Assembly (NCBI GenBank): GCA_026826555.1 | Contig: JAKSZT010054324.1 | Location: 8,348,445-8,412,444 of the forward strand | Direction: 5' to 3' | DNA: 64,000 nt | Source of the DNA: Tolypeutes matacus | Lineage: Eukaryota; Chordata; Mammalia; Cingulata; Chlamyphoridae | Part shown: positions 8,806-20,250 of the stretch, piece after piece | Layout: the number at the start of each line of letters is the position of its first letter | Numbering within the stretch: the stretch's first letter is position 1 | Notes under the pieces: model-generated | The model's input: only the letters and a program-made list of their open reading frames with translations | Databases searched by the model: none | What the model was told of the DNA's origin: nothing | Program-made: the position numbers and the translations under genes

Positions 8806-11799
8806 GACACATCATTTTTAAGACTCACTCTGACTTAAGAGATGTTAAACTATAACTAAATTTGTCATTTTATAATTGATGACATAATATTATAATAGGA
8901 AAATATTTTAATCAACAAAATAAATAGAAAAAAAAGAGTCCATATAAGATAAGAAGTGCAGGGTGTCAATCCAATTTGATAATCAGAATACTCCTGGTAG
9001 CATTAGTTGAAGTAATGCAGCAGAATGGCATGGGTGATAGGCAGATTGCTGAGCTGAAGAACACCAAAAGGGAGTGAAGATGGAGATTGTAGCCTATAGT
9101 TTTAATAAGCTTGTTTTTTGAGGGAAGATAAGAGGGAGCTATTACAAAGGGAGTAGAATATAGAGGCTTTTGCTCTTAAGAGAAAAATTTAAAACTGTTT
9201 CATGTATTGGGGACAAAATTAAGGATGGGATGTGAGGCGTCAATGAAGTGGATGAAGTGGATCCATGAGAACAATAGTGAAATAATATCTATTATGGCCC
9301 GAATGGCCCCTTACTCATGGTGTTGTAGATGCTGTTTGTACAGAAGAAATAAAATGTCTTAAATCGCTCTTAATTTTTTAAAACATAAGTCCAATTGATC
9401 ATTTATGGGAGAATTCAAGAGCTTTCCACATTAATTTTTGTTTTTCTTCTTCCCTCTTATAAAACTCAGCAATTAACATAAACTCTTCCAGTGATATTCT
9501 GGACTTTGCAAGGTAATTAACACAGCATGAAATGCTTTCTGGGGCAGAGGGTTCCAAGAAGAGTGGGTGGAATCTTAATGGGAGACTGTGGAAGAGTAAG
9601 CAAGTTAAAAATTCCAAACTGTAAAATAGCTCTCACATCATTAAACCTCAAAGCTATTTTTAAAAGGCCAAGAACCTGAAGAGGGTTCACCTTTTCTTCA
9701 ATTCCATCGGTGTCCTGGGTTTTCATTATTATTGTTGTGTCTGATAGAGGTGTTTATAAAGATTTCTTAAAATAGTCTAAAAGTCAACCTAATTGCTAGC
9801 CTTAGCACAACTTTCCAAGGCAATACTTAAGGAATAATGACCTTCAGTTTGGGTGTGTTTGTGTCTTAATGACCAATTGAGAACATCTATAGTCTCAGGT
9901 GAAGCTAGGAACCGTTTACTGAGCCTGCAGTTAATAGCCAGAAAATGCCTAACTAGGAGGTCATTAGTGTGATTACAAGTCATAACAATGTAAAGAAAAA
10001 AGCAAAGTGCTCAAAAGTTACAAGTTGAATATCAGGTTGTCATGGATACTGTATTTTCCTAGATGCAGCAACACAGACCAGTAACCAAAGGAAGACAATT
10101 CTCAATTCTTAGCCTTACATTAGGACTATAATTGCTGTTTGGATATAAATATTGGTCCACAGAATCTGAAACAAATATTCCTACTGTATAAAGGCAAAAA
10201 GAACCTTTGTTCTGAAAAGGACCTGGGAAGGTTATTCATTCCCATTTCCACTACTAAAATTGTGATAGGCTGAATATATTCTTATGTTTACAAGTATTCA
10301 AAGAAGGAAAGTATATACATCTTAATCAGGGGTGGATCCAGTTTTTGTGGGACTTGAGGCTCATAGAATTTTGCGATTTGTTTTAAAGAAAAAGAAATCC
10401 AAATTAATGAATATAAAATATCAATTGCTACTCCAATTTTCTTGACACAGGGGGAAAGTGACAGAAATAGCTATTTTACTGATTGCAACCAAAATATTTT
10501 ATGGCCATAACATATGGCAAGTGTCCTCCCCAATGTATATGATGAAGGGAATTCTCAAGCTTAGACTTCAGTTGACAAATTTTCCTCTGATAACTTGTTG
10601 AATATCACAAAAGTTTAGACAATAGAAGAGGCCCAAGAGATGATACAGTACAACACCCTAACTGTGCAGATTTTAATTCAGAAAGTTAAAAAGAGGAGGC
10701 TTAAGATGACCAAGTTCCTGACTCACAGTCCACTTCATCGAAGTTCTTTATTTTTGGAGGGGGTCTGACTGGAACCTAAATACTATCCTGCAGGAATTTT
10801 TGGTGGACCAATAAGGCAGTCAAGATGGAACATATTTGCATGGAGCTTCTTCAGGAGACATAGTATCCTACAGAAAAGAGATCAGTTTATGGCTGATAAT
10901 TTTAAAAATGGGTTGTGTGGTGGAAACCCTAACTGTCTAACAAAATCCCTTCTCACCATTTCTCTGAGTAAATGATTTGAACCTTCACCCCACTACTCAA
11001 ATAGATCTGCATTTCCCAAATCCACTTGCAGCTAGCAGTTGTGCTGATTATTGGGAGCCAGTGGCTAAGAAGAAATACAGACTTTCTCTTTTAATTTGAA
11101 TGCATTTGTCACATGCCACTGTATCTACTTGATTTGGCAGGGTAGAGTCTGTGTATTTTTTATACTAAATGCTTAAAGACTACCCCCTGTTTGTATATAT
11201 GTGTGTATATATATATATATATAATATTTACTAATAAATATAATGATTTTCACTACTTGGCCAAAATTGAATTTGTTTGAACAGCATTTCTTTTTAAATA
11301 CATTTTGATATTGACCACAAGGAACAAAAGTGGATACCAAAATACACCTTCAACCATAATAACCAAATATTTAGACATAAATGTCAGTGGCTTATCATTA
11401 GACTGGCATGAATGCCCATGAGATTGATAACTCTACATGGCTGGTCTAAAGGGGAAAGGGATAAATAAACTTATGAAAAATCTCAGGAGGAAATGAGAAT
11501 CAAAGGGTGAATTACATTTTCAGATGCCTGAACTGATTTCCTAATGACTAAAGAACGAATTGTGATTTCCAAAAGGGGAGATTTCCACAAATGTCAAATT
11601 TCTACTTCCTTCTTTTCTAAAGCATAGCGGCTGTGGTTTGGAAACTGGACAATTTCTGAATGTGACTTTTTCTGAAAACATACTTTTAGAGAAATCATTA
11701 TCTTTTACTTTCTCAGTTTTACATCCCAATCTAATTTATTATCTATTCTACTAACTCTTTTTCAGATATGAGGAATCAACCACTGAACTCAGATCAAAA
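8806..11799. other. Intergenic DNA, no gene seen
   Basis: AT-rich sequence with short ORFs only. It contains a TA-dinucleotide run at about 11190-11228. I see no repeat that I can name with confidence. Confidence 0.6.
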
Positions 11800-12380
11800 A
11801 GAATATTTTTCAGACAACTTCCGGAAAGATGGCGTTGAAGTAGGTAGGCAGAGCTCAACTCTCTCACAAAGAATAATGGAGAACGGACAAAAACCTACCT
11901 GAGGTGCTTTGGGAATCTGCAGAACAGGAAAATGCTGCACAGAGAGACAAAAAGGCCAAAGGAAAACTCTGAGTTACTCACCCCCATGGTTGGGAACAAC
12001 ACATATACCCTACCCTCAAGACAAATAACCACCGTAAAATCCCTGGCTCACTGCAGCCAACTGAGTGAGAGGGAACGTTCCCTGAGAAGAAGAGTCTGTT
12101 GGAGGGTGGAGAGTAGTTTCTTTGCAGTGAGTTTGGCCAGCTGAGGCCCCTTTGAATCTCTGGGGAGACCACAGCCAGTGCTGAGGCAGCCCCAGGGAGA
12201 GGGGAAGTGGATCTTCTCAGACAGGCTGTCACACCCAGCCGCCCTGGGAGAGGGAAGAACTAGATCAGGGAGGGCAGAGACAGGCACATAACCAGCCTAG
12301 CTCTGGCATACTGTTAGAAGCCCAACTTGCCTGAGGGGCGGGAAGAGCCAGAATAGCTTCCAGAAGGCTACTTAACTTGT

Positions 12381-12457
12381 GGAGCTGGTGTAGCTCAGAA
12401 AAGGAACTCCTGCCTTGCATATACGAGGTCCTTGGTTAGATTCCTGTTACCTCCTAA
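12381..12457 (+). repeat. tRNA-like (SINE head) segment inside the L1-A 5' UTR
   Basis: The segment shows a degenerate A-box (TAGCTCAG) and a B-box (GGTTAGATTCC) spaced as in a tRNA, followed by TACCTCCTAAG, the ending of DAS-type SINE heads. No A-rich tail or target duplication is visible, and L1-B lacks it at the matching place. Confidence 0.5.
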
Positions 12458-13584
12458 GAGTAAGGGATCAGATAGTGATCCACTGTTTTATCAGGCAACA
12501 AGCTGGCATCTTATGACAGGGAACATATACACAGAAATTTTGTTTGTTTGTTTATTTGTTTATTTTTATTTTAATTCTTTATTTTATTCACTAAGATCAG
12601 GTACCTCACCTGTGGAGGTCAGGCTGCAGGGTGATTGACTGATGAGCACTGGCAGCCTGAGAAACTCCCTAGGGGCCCACAAGGGAAGACTGTTTTTCCT
12701 GGGTTGTTTTGTTGTTGTTGTTGTTTTGTTTCTTGTTTGTTGTCTTTTCCCTTTCTTTGTTTCCTTTTTTCATTACTTAGTTTTTCTACCTATTTTCTTT
12801 TCTTTCCTTCATTTTTCATCTTCAGTTGCTTTTCTTTCATTCCACCTTTTCTTGTTTGAGCTTCATTTTTTCTTTTTTCTCTCTCTTTTTTTCCTATTCT
12901 TCTCTTCTCATCCTTCCAACCTTTAATTCATTCTATTATTTTTATACTTTGTTTCTTTTTTACTCATATTACTTATTTTCCTAGCTATTGTATGGTTCCT
13001 CTTCTACCTTTTTAAAAAATTATTATTACTATTTTTTTTTCTCTTCTTATCTCTTTCCTTTTTTACTGTTCATAATAGTTTTTTCAAAGGAACACAGACA
13101 ACTTCAAGGACATAGAATAAGAGGAACCAAGTGTCAAAAAGAAACCATACCACATGCACACACACAAAAAAACAAAATAAAATGCTACAGTAGAAAGAGA
13201 AGCTAATCAACTAAATAAGCCCATTAAAATAAACAGATGCTTAGATACCAACAAAAAATTACAAGCCATACTAAGAAACAGGAAGACATGGCCCAGTCTA
13301 ATAACAAACTAAAAACAAGAGGAGATGAAGAACATGGAACTACTAATCAAAGATGTCCAAACAAATATCCTGAATCAACTTAATGAATTGAAGGAAGACA
13401 TAAAAGGTACCAAGAAGACACTAGGGGGACACACAGAAGAAATAATACATAGAAAGCCCGAGAAATCTACAACGAAGCTTCCAGAACTTATAACTGAGTT
13501 CAGTAAAGTGGCAGGATATAAGATCAACACACAAAATCAGTAGCATTTCCGTACACCAATAATGAGCAATCTGAAGAGGAAATC

Positions 13585-13598
13585 AAGAAACCAATTCC
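13585..13598 (+). repeat. Target-site duplication of L1-B, left copy
   Basis: AAGAAACCAATTCC is repeated exactly at 22827-22840, and L1-A ORF2 reads on across the pair. The two copies define the ends of L1-B. Confidence 0.93.
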
Positions 13599-15399
13599 GG
13601 TATTGGGGAAGAAGATGGCGTTGGTTTAGGAGGACACTCACTGACTAGCTCTCTGGGGACGGCTGATTGGGGACAGGGTCCTGCCCAGGGGTCTGGGCTG
13701 TGGGTGCACGGAGAGAGAGGATTGGGACATCTGTCTGCAGGCAGCTCAGTGGCATAGATTGCTCGGTGGAGATTCATGAGTTTTAACCCTGCCCGTGGAG
13801 GTTAACACAGATGGCTGAGCCCCACCCTCAGGGAAAAGAGCTGGTTTAACTCATGGCTCCCGCCCGCAAACTGGTGAGAGGGAGCGTTCTCAGAGAGTGG
13901 GAGGATTCTCGTGGAGGGTCAAGAAGGCTTTCCTTTATGTGGATTTTGCTGCCTGGAACCCCTTTCAGCTTTGGGGAGCAAAGTAGTTGGCTTAAAGCAG
14001 AACCAGGCTGAGGGGAGTGGCGAATCTGCTGAGGAAGTTGACTTACCAAGCTGCCCAGGGAAATGCCACAACCCCTGCCGGCAAGCCTGTGAGAGGGAGC
14101 ATTCTTGGAGAGTGGGAGGCTTCTGACAGAAGGTGGACAGGGGTTTCCTTTCAGTCAATTTGGCTGCCTGGACCCCCTCACAGCTTTGGGGAGCAGATAA
14201 GCTGGCTAGAAACAGTGCCAGGCTAAGGGGAGAGGTGAATCTACTGAGAAAGCCTGTTTTACCCAACAGCCTGGTGATACTCAGGCTTGGCTCCAGAGGG
14301 GGCGGAGTCAGCCATTTTTATCATTCTGCACTGACTAGCATCAGAGCTTCAGCTCCCCTGGGGAGGCCAGGAAGTGGGAAGTGCTTGATTAGTGTCCTCA
14401 AGCCTAGTTAGGGTCCCCTCAGTGAAGGGGGGGGTCTAGAAGAAGACATATTTTGGGTCCCTTATTTTGCCAAAAAAGAAAAAAAGTCACTTTAAAAAAT
14501 AAAAAATGAATTTTTCTTTTTAATTTAGTTTAATAGCTAAAATCTGCCTCAAAACCTGTAGATAGAACCTTGCAGGGCAATTGATTGATAAACACAAGCA
14601 GGCTGAGAGGTTCCACAAGGGCCCAAGAAGGAAAACTGTTCTTCCTTAAATTTGTTTGACTGCTTGTTTGTTTTTCTATGTTTATTTGTTGTCTCTTGCT
14701 TTTCTTTACTCTTTCCTCCCCCCTTCTTCTTTCTTTCTTTCTTTTTCTTTTTTCTTTTTTTTTAAATTAGGTGCTGCTAGCTTGTCTCTTCTTTGCTGTA
14801 CTTCTTCTTCAGTGATTGCCCATTCTCTGTCTATATTGATTTTGTATCCCAAGCTATCTCTTTTGCTTCCTTCATCTTTCTGCCTTCTGCTTTCTGTTGT
14901 GGTTCTTACATACCATGTTTTTTCATTAGCCCACAAATTAAGGGTGACAATTTCTATTCTAACTATTCTGTTTTTAATTAATATAAACTTTTTCCTTTCA
15001 GCCTTTTCTTTACTCTTTCTCTCCCTCCTCATCTTTCTAGTCTTCTAAATCATTATACATGTATTCCTCTAATTGGTTTCCCAGTCCATGGTAGGTATTC
15101 CACCTTTTTCCCTACTACTCTACACTGCCTACATTAGCTAAATATTCATTTCACTAAGTCTTATACAGCCCCTCTTCTAACTTTTATCAATATTACTATT
15201 ATCCTTCTTCCTTTCACAAATCTTTCGATTTCTCTGGCCCTAATCTTTTGCCTTCAAGGGGAACATAGAAAGAAGCAAGGGAATAAAATAAGAAGAAAAA
15301 GTGTCAAAGAGAAAACAACACACACACAGAACCACCAGCTAAATAAAACTCTAGAGCAGAGAGAGAAGCTAATCAACCAAATAAACCCATCAAGATAAA
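13599..15399 (+). promoter_or_regulatory. L1-B 5' UTR with two tandem monomers and a pyrimidine tract
   Basis: Two diverged copies of a roughly 215-bp unit share GTGAGAGGGAGC (13874 and 14089), a central CAGCTTTGGGGAGCA and an AGGCTRAGGGGAG end. L1-A has one such unit near 12065. The tract at about 14640-15240 is almost entirely pyrimidine on the + strand in long stretches. The region is presumably the L1 promoter. Confidence 0.75.
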
Positions 15400-16379
15400 A
15401 TGATGACTAGAGGGCAACAAAAAATTGCAAACCATACTGAGAAACAGGAAGACAAGGACCAGCCCAATGAACAAACTAAAAACCAGGAAGAGATGCAGAA
15501 CATTGAACAACTAATCAAAGCTTTCCAAACAAATATCATGGACCAACTTAATGAAGTGAAGGAAGAGATTAAGGACATTAAGAAGACACTGGGGGAACAT
15601 ACTGAAGAAATTGTAAACATACATAAAAAGATAACGGATATGATGGTGATAAATGGCACAATGCAAGAAATCAAAAAAGACGCTGGAGTCACATAACAGC
15701 AGATTTGAACAGGCAGAAGAAAGAATTAGTGATGTGGAAGACAATACATCTGAAATCAAACAGATAGTAGAACAGATAGACAAAAAGAGAAAAAATCCAG
15801 CAGGGACTCAGGGATTTAACCAACAACACAAAACGCACAAACATACACATTCTGGGCATGCCAGAAGGAGAAAGGAAGGGAAAGGGAACAGAAAGAGTGT
15901 TGAAGGAAATAATAGCTGAAAACTTCCCAACCCTATTGAAAGAGATGGATGTGCAGATCCAGGAAGCACAGCACACCCCAAAGAGTATAAATCCCAACAG
16001 GCCTACTCCAAGACATATACTTGTCAAAATGTCTAATGCTCAAGACAAAGAGAAAATACTCAAGGCAGCAAGAGAAAGGAGAACCATCACATACAAGGGA
16101 AGCACAATATGATTAAGTGCTGATTTCTCATCAGACACCGTGGAGGCAAGAACACAGTGGTATGACATAGTCAAAGTACTCAAAGAAAAAAACTTCCAGC
16201 CACGAATTCTCTATCCAGCAAAACTGGCATTCAAAAATGATGGAGAGTTCAAAATTTTCACAGATAAACAGAAATTAAGAGAGTATGTCAATAAGAAACC
16301 TGCACTTCAAGAAATACTAAAGGAAGTTCTACAAGTTGAAAGGAAAAAACAAGGGAGAGAGAGTTGGAGGAGAGTTTAA
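15400..16379 (+). pseudogene. L1-B ORF1, RNA-binding chaperone (broken)
   Basis: ORF1p coats L1 RNA as a trimer. The sequence shows a charged, heptad-like coiled coil (about 15480-15790). An RRM-like domain follows around 15890-16110, including RHILVKMSNAQDKEKILKAA. The C-terminal domain at 16140-16379 contains FQPRILYPAKLAF. Frame changes lie near 15665 and 15860, and a TGA at 16110-16112 splits the RRM from the C-terminal domain. The ATG at 15400 opens the first block and follows the pyrimidine tract. Confidence 0.9.
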
Positions 16380-16443
16380 AAACAACTAAAAAGACATAAA
16401 CAGAAACAAAACAACATATGACATACATTAACTCCAAGAAAAT

Positions 16444-19400
16444 ATGGCTTAAGTAAGAAATTCATTGCGAGTAATAACACTGAATGTTAATGGATTAAAC
16501 TCACCAGTCAAGTGACACAGATTAGCAGAATGGATAAGGAAATATGATCCATTTATATGCTGTATACAAGAAACCCACCTTCAACCCAGGGATTCAAGGA
16601 GGCTGAAACTGAATGGCTGGAAAACAATTTTTCAAGCTAACAATAGCCAAAAGAGGCTGGAGTAGCTATTCTAATATCAGACAAAATAGACTTTAAATGC
16701 AAAACTATTGTAAGAGACAAAGATGGACACTATATATTAGTAAAAGGGGTAATCTCTCAAGAAGAGAGAACAATTATAAACATTTATGCACCTAATCGGG
16801 GTGCCTCAAAATACATGAGGCAAACTCTGGAAAAACTAAGTGGAGAAATAAATGCCACTACAATTATAGTGGGGGACTTTAATACACCATTTTCATCATT
16901 AGGCAGAACATCTAGACATAGAATCAACAAAGAAACAAAGACTCTGAACAATACATTAGAAGACCTGGACTTAATAGACATATACAGAACACTACACCCA
17001 AATACAGCAGGATTTAGATTCTTTTCGAGTGCACATGGATCATACTCCAAGACAGATCACATGCTAAGCCACAGAACAACTCTCAATGAATTCAGAAAGA
17101 TTGAGATTATACAAAGTAATTTCTCTGATCACAATGGAATGAAATTGGAAATCAATAAAGGCCAGAGAATCAGATTAGGCACAAAGATATGGAAGTTATA
17201 CAACACACTCTTAGAGAAACAGTGGGTCAAAGAGGAAATCTCAAAATAAATCAGTAACTACCTCGAAACTAATGAAAACGACAACACAACATATCAAAAC
17301 CTATGGGTTGCAGCAAAAGCTGTCCTGAGAGGGAAGTTCATAGCCATGAATACATATATTAAAAAAGAAAGAGCTAAAATTGAAGACCTAACTGCACACT
17401 TGGGGGAATTGGAAAAACAACAACAAACTAAACCTAAAGGAAGTAGAAAGAAAGAAATAACAAAGATTAGAGCAGAACTAAATGAAATAGAGAATAAGAA
17501 AGCACTAGAAAAAATAAATAAAACCAAAAGCTGGTTCTTTGAGAAGATCAATAAAATTGACAAACCCTTAGCCAGACTAACAAAGAAAAGGAGAGAACAG
17601 ATGCAAATACACAAAATAAGGAATGAGCAAGGGGATATCACTACTGACCCCATGGAAATAAAGAGTATCATAAGAGGATACTTTGAAAAATTATATGCCA
17701 ACAAGCACGATAATTTAGAGGAAATATACAAGTCCCTAGAAACTCACAAGCAGCCGACATTGATGAAAGAAGAAATTGATGAACTCAACAGTCCAATTAC
17801 AAGTAAAGAAATAGACTCAGTTATCAAAAACCTCCCAACTAAGAAGAGCCCAGGACCAGATGGCTTCACAGCTGAATTCTATCAAACATTCCAGAAAGAG
17901 CTAACACCAATTCTGCTTAAGCTCTTCCAAAACATAGAAGTAGAAGGAATATTTCCTAACTCATTCTACAATGCCAACATTACACTAATATCAAAACCAA
18001 ACAAAGATACCACAAGAAAGGAAAATTACAGACCAATTTTTCTAATGAACGTAGATGCTAAATCCTCAACAAAATACTTGCTAATCTCATTCAACAACAT
18101 ATCAAAAGTATTATACACCATGACCAAGTGGGTTTCATCCCGGGTATGCAAGGATGGTTCAATATAAGAAAATCAATCAATGTAATACACCACATAAACA
18201 GATTGAAAGAAAAAAATCACATGATCATCTCTATAGATGCAGAAAAAGCATTTGACAAAATACAGCACTCTTTCCTGATAAATACACTACAAAAGATAGG
18301 AATAGAAGGAAACTTTCTGAATATGGTAAAGGGTATATATGAAAAAACGAAACCTAACTTCATCTTCAATGATGAAATCTAAAAGCCTTCCCTCTGAGAA
18401 TAGGAACAAGACAAGGATGCCCACTATCACCACTCCTATTTAACATTGTCTTAGAAGTACTTGCTAGAGCACTGAGGCAAGAAAAAAATATAAAAGGCAT
18501 CCAAATTGGAAAAGAAGAAGTAAAAATTTCATTATTTGCAGGCGAATGATCCTTTACGTAGAAAGCCCTGAGAAATCTACAACAAAGCTTCTAGAACTTA
18601 TAAAGGAGTTCAGTAATGTCACAGGGTATAAGATCAATGCTCAAAAATCAGTAGCATTTCTGTACACCAATAATGAGCAATCTGAGGAGGAAATCAAGAA
18701 AAAAATACCATTTACAATAGTAACTAAAAGAATCAAATACCTAGGAATAAATTTGACTAAAGATGTAAAGGACTTATATACAGAAAACTACACAACACTG
18801 TTAAAGGAAATCAAAGAAGACTTAAAGAAATGGAAGAATATTCCCTGTTCACGGATAGGAACACTAAACATCATCAAGATGTCTATCTTACCCAAACTAA
18901 TCTACAGATTTAATGCAATCCCAATAAAAATCAACACTATTTTTAGGGAAAAAAACTAACTACAAAATATATTTGGAAAGGTAAGAGGCCCCAAATTGCC
19001 AAAGACATTGAAAAAGAAAAATGAAGTTGGAGGTATCACACTACCTGACTTTAAAACACACAACAAAGCTACAGTACTCAAAACTGCATGGTATTGGCAC
19101 AAGGATAGACATACTGACCAAAGGAACTAGATTGAGAGTTATGATATAGATCCTCGCATATACAGTCATCTGATATTCAACAAGGCCACTAAGCCTACTC
19201 AGTTGGGAGAGAAGGGCCTCTTTAACAAGTGGTGCTTGAAGAAATGGATATCCATATCCAAAAGAATGAGAAAGGAATACCATCTCACATCTTATACAAA
19301 AATCAACTCAAGATGGATCAAAGATCTAAATATAAGAGCCCAAGCCATAAAGACCTTGGAAGATAATGTAAGGAAGCATCTACAGGACCTTGTAATAGGA

Positions 19401-20250
19401 AATAGTTTCATGAACTTCACACCCAAAGCATGAGCAACAGGGAAAAAATAGATAAATGGGATCTCCTCAAAATTAAAAACTTCTTCACCTCAAAGGATAT
19501 TATTAAGAAAATAAAAAGGCAGCCTACCCAATGGGAGAAAATATTTGGTAGCCATATATCTGATGGGAGCCTAATAGCCTGCATAAATAAATCCTACACC
19601 TCAAAAATAAAAAGATAAACAACCCATTTAAAAAAATGGACAAGTGACCTGAAAAGACACTTCTCAAAGGAAGAAATACAAATGGCTAAAAAGCACATGA
19701 AAAAAATTCTCGACCTCACTAGCTATTAGGGAAATGCAAATCAAAACTGCAATGAGATACATCCATCAGAATGGCAGCTATTAAAAAAACAGCACACTAT
19801 AAGTGTTGGAGAGGATGTGAAGGAATAGGAACCCTAATCCACTGCTGGTGAGAATGTGGAATGGTCCAGCCACTGTGGAGGACAGTTTGGTGGTTCCTCA
19901 GAAATCTAACAATAGATCTTCCGTATGATCCAGCGATTCCACTGCTGGGAATATACCCAGAAGAATTGAAAGCAAAGACACGAACAGATATATACACAAC
20001 AATGTTCATAGCGGCATTGTTGACAATTGCCAAAAGTTGGAATCAGCCTTGGTGCCCATCAACAGAAGAATGGATAAGCAAAATGTGGTACATACATACA
20101 ATGGAATATTACTCAGCTGTAAGAAGGAGTAAAGTGCTAACACATGGAATAATATGGATGAATCTTGAAGACCTTATGTTGAGTGAACAAGCCAGACATT
20201 GAAGGATGAATAGTATATGACCTCATTGATTTGAATTGCAGAAAGTGAGC
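16444..20250 (+). pseudogene. L1-B ORF2, endonuclease-reverse transcriptase (broken)
   Basis: ORF2p nicks the target and reverse-transcribes L1 RNA. The endonuclease domain is recognisable by QETHL (about 16567), GDFNTP (about 16873) and SDHNGMKLEI (about 17127). The RT domain follows with [13 protein letters not shown] (about 17850), [10 protein letters not shown] (about 18236) and [14 protein letters not shown] (about 18405). The active-site FADD at about 18535-18550 is lost to substitutions and a frameshift, and a TGA lies there. The C-terminal region with PAIPLLGIYPEE and MEYYSAVRRS reaches about 20200. There are many other stops, including one two codons after the first ATG. Confidence 0.93.

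Larger units (their letters stand above)
11813..13598 (+). mobile_element. L1-A, 5' part: 5' UTR, ORF1 start, fused to ORF2 fragment
   Basis: The element opens with GGAAAGATGGCG, a 5' end motif shared with L1-B at 13609. It is preceded by AGAATATTTTTCA (11800-11812), repeated with two transitions at 26572-26584, which marks the whole L1-A insertion. It holds one 5' UTR monomer (around 12050-12250), a tRNA-like segment (12381-12457), a pyrimidine-rich tract (12690-13080) and the N-terminal coil of ORF1. About 2.9 kb, from ORF1 codon 70 or so to just past the RT active site, is missing relative to L1-B. The sequence then continues in ORF2 until L1-B interrupts it at 13598. Confidence 0.88.

Noticed and set aside
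12635..12926. Hydrophobic ORFs resembling membrane proteins (also 14656-15048)
   Set aside because: They are translations of the L1 5' UTR pyrimidine tract, which yields Phe, Leu and Ser runs by composition alone.
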